From assembly GCA_029858845.1 (NCBI GenBank), contig JAOUEG010000109.1, positions 1 through 6,370 of the forward strand: a stretch of 6,370 nt of DNA, given 5' to 3'. Numbering within the stretch: position 1 is the first letter of the stretch; each line of letters starts with the position of its first letter. A program made the translations under genes and the position numbers. This document shows positions 5,869 through 6,370 of this stretch, in pieces. The stretch is from Chloroflexota bacterium. Lineage in GTDB: Bacteria > Chloroflexota > Limnocylindria > Limnocylindrales > CSP1-4. A model generated the notes under the pieces. That model saw only the letters and a program-made list of their open reading frames with translations, did not search any database and was not told the DNA's origin.

Positions 5869-6370
5869 CGCTCGGTGGCGGCGAGATCCGGGATCTCGAC
5901 GTCGAAGGTGACGCCGAGGCCGTAGCGTTCGGCTGAGTAGCGCGATTCGGTCGCCTCGATGCGGCGGCCGTGGCTGTCCAGGATGACGCGCCGTTCCACC
6001 AGCAACGGGTCACCGCTGCGCAGCTCGAGGGTCGCGGCGTCCTCGGCCGTCGCGGCGGCCGCGGAGATCGTGCCGGATCCTCGGCGCAGCACGAAGCCAG
6101 CCCTGCCGAGCGTTTCGTGGAGTGAACCTCCGGCAAGATCCGCCGTCATGACCGCATCGGCACAGGCGCCGATCAGCACCGCCGATTCGAGCGCGATGGG
6201 CTGACGATCCGCCAATCGCAATCGCCGCAGGTGCACGACTGCCTGCCCGGCCTGGATGCCGAGGTCCTCGGCCTCGGCGGGCGTGGACGGACGGAGGACT
6301 CGGGTGAGCACGCGCGAACTCGGGATGCGACCCGCTCGGAGCATTTCCTGGGTGACGGTATTCAGGCGAT
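5865..6370 (-). CDS. GntR-family (HutC/UTRA) transcriptional regulator, N-terminus outside window
   Basis: The frame stays open to the right edge, so the visible ~167 residues are the C-terminal part; the Met codon at 6342-6344 is internal. The bases at 6345-6368 continue the frame as RLNTVTQE, which with the following MLRAGRIPSSRVL forms the linker normally seen between the GntR winged helix and the UTRA effector domain. The rest fits UTRA: a segment on residue or sugar recognition (LRRLRLADRQPIALESAVL), SLHETLGRAG, the acidic TAEDAATLELRSGDPLLVERRV, and a closing RYSAERYGLGVTFDVEI. The DNA-binding domain itself is not visible. Overlap with nagA by 4 nt suggests a NagR/DasR-like regulator responding to an amino-sugar phosphate, but that role is inferred from context. 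Operators would lie beyond the edge, upstream of this gene. Confidence 0.9.
   Translation of the reverse strand, partial: RLNTVTQEMLRAGRIPSSRVLTRVLRPSTPAEAEDLGIQAGQAVVHLRRLRLADRQPIALESAVLIGACADAVMTADLAGGSLHETLGRAGFVLRRGSGTISAAAATAEDAATLELRSGDPLLVERRVILDSHGRRIEATESRYSAERYGLGVTFDVEIPDLAATER

Noticed and set aside
5000..6136. 378-codon minus-strand frame spanning nagA and the regulator, plus plus-strand frames 5296-5925 and 5339-5911
   Set aside because: Arg/Pro-rich translations with no domain; they are alternative frames over nagA and the GntR/UTRA gene, which have strong family signatures.
6342..6344. ATG as the start of the GntR-family gene
   Set aside because: The frame continues upstream with a typical GntR-UTRA linker to the window edge, so this Met is internal and the DNA-binding domain lies outside.

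Overview
The window looks like chromosomal DNA from a high-GC bacterium (about 70% G+C judged by eye, with strong G/C third positions). It is packed with protein genes and has almost no intergenic space. Base composition and the mix of families (CoA-transferase, crotonase, luciferase-like oxidoreductase, FAH hydrolase, creatininase) fit a free-living heterotroph such as a soil Chloroflexota or Actinomycetota lineage. The taxon is an inference; no marker gene is present. No RNA gene, mobile element, CRISPR array or integrase was seen.

Left part, 1-4680, plus strand: six genes in tight succession that look like one operon. In order they are the C-terminal end of an acetate/propionate-type CoA-transferase (cut by the left edge), an enoyl-CoA hydratase, a luciferase-like (LLM) flavin or F420 oxidoreductase, a divergent shikimate/quinate dehydrogenase-like protein, an FAH-family hydrolase/lyase and a creatininase-family amidohydrolase. 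Junctions are a 4-nt overlap, a 36-nt gap, a 4-nt overlap, a 1-nt gap and a 19-nt gap. Clear Shine-Dalgarno sequences precede only the oxidoreductase and the creatininase-like gene; the other internal genes are probably translationally coupled. The enzyme set suggests catabolism of an unidentified organic acid: CoA activation and beta-oxidation-type hydration at one end, and redox chemistry plus C-C and C-N (or ester) hydrolysis at the other. The AroE-like and FAH-like proteins both keep their fold signatures and core catalytic or metal residues but have lost specific substrate-side residues, which argues for non-standard substrates.

Right part, 4726-6370, minus strand: a converging pair, a GntR/UTRA-family regulator (N-terminus beyond the right edge) followed by nagA, N-acetylglucosamine-6-phosphate deacetylase, overlapping by 4 nt. 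This is an amino-sugar catabolism module whose regulator may sense a sugar phosphate. It is probably unrelated to the left operon. Only 45 nt separates the two converging units; it holds at most a weak hairpin.
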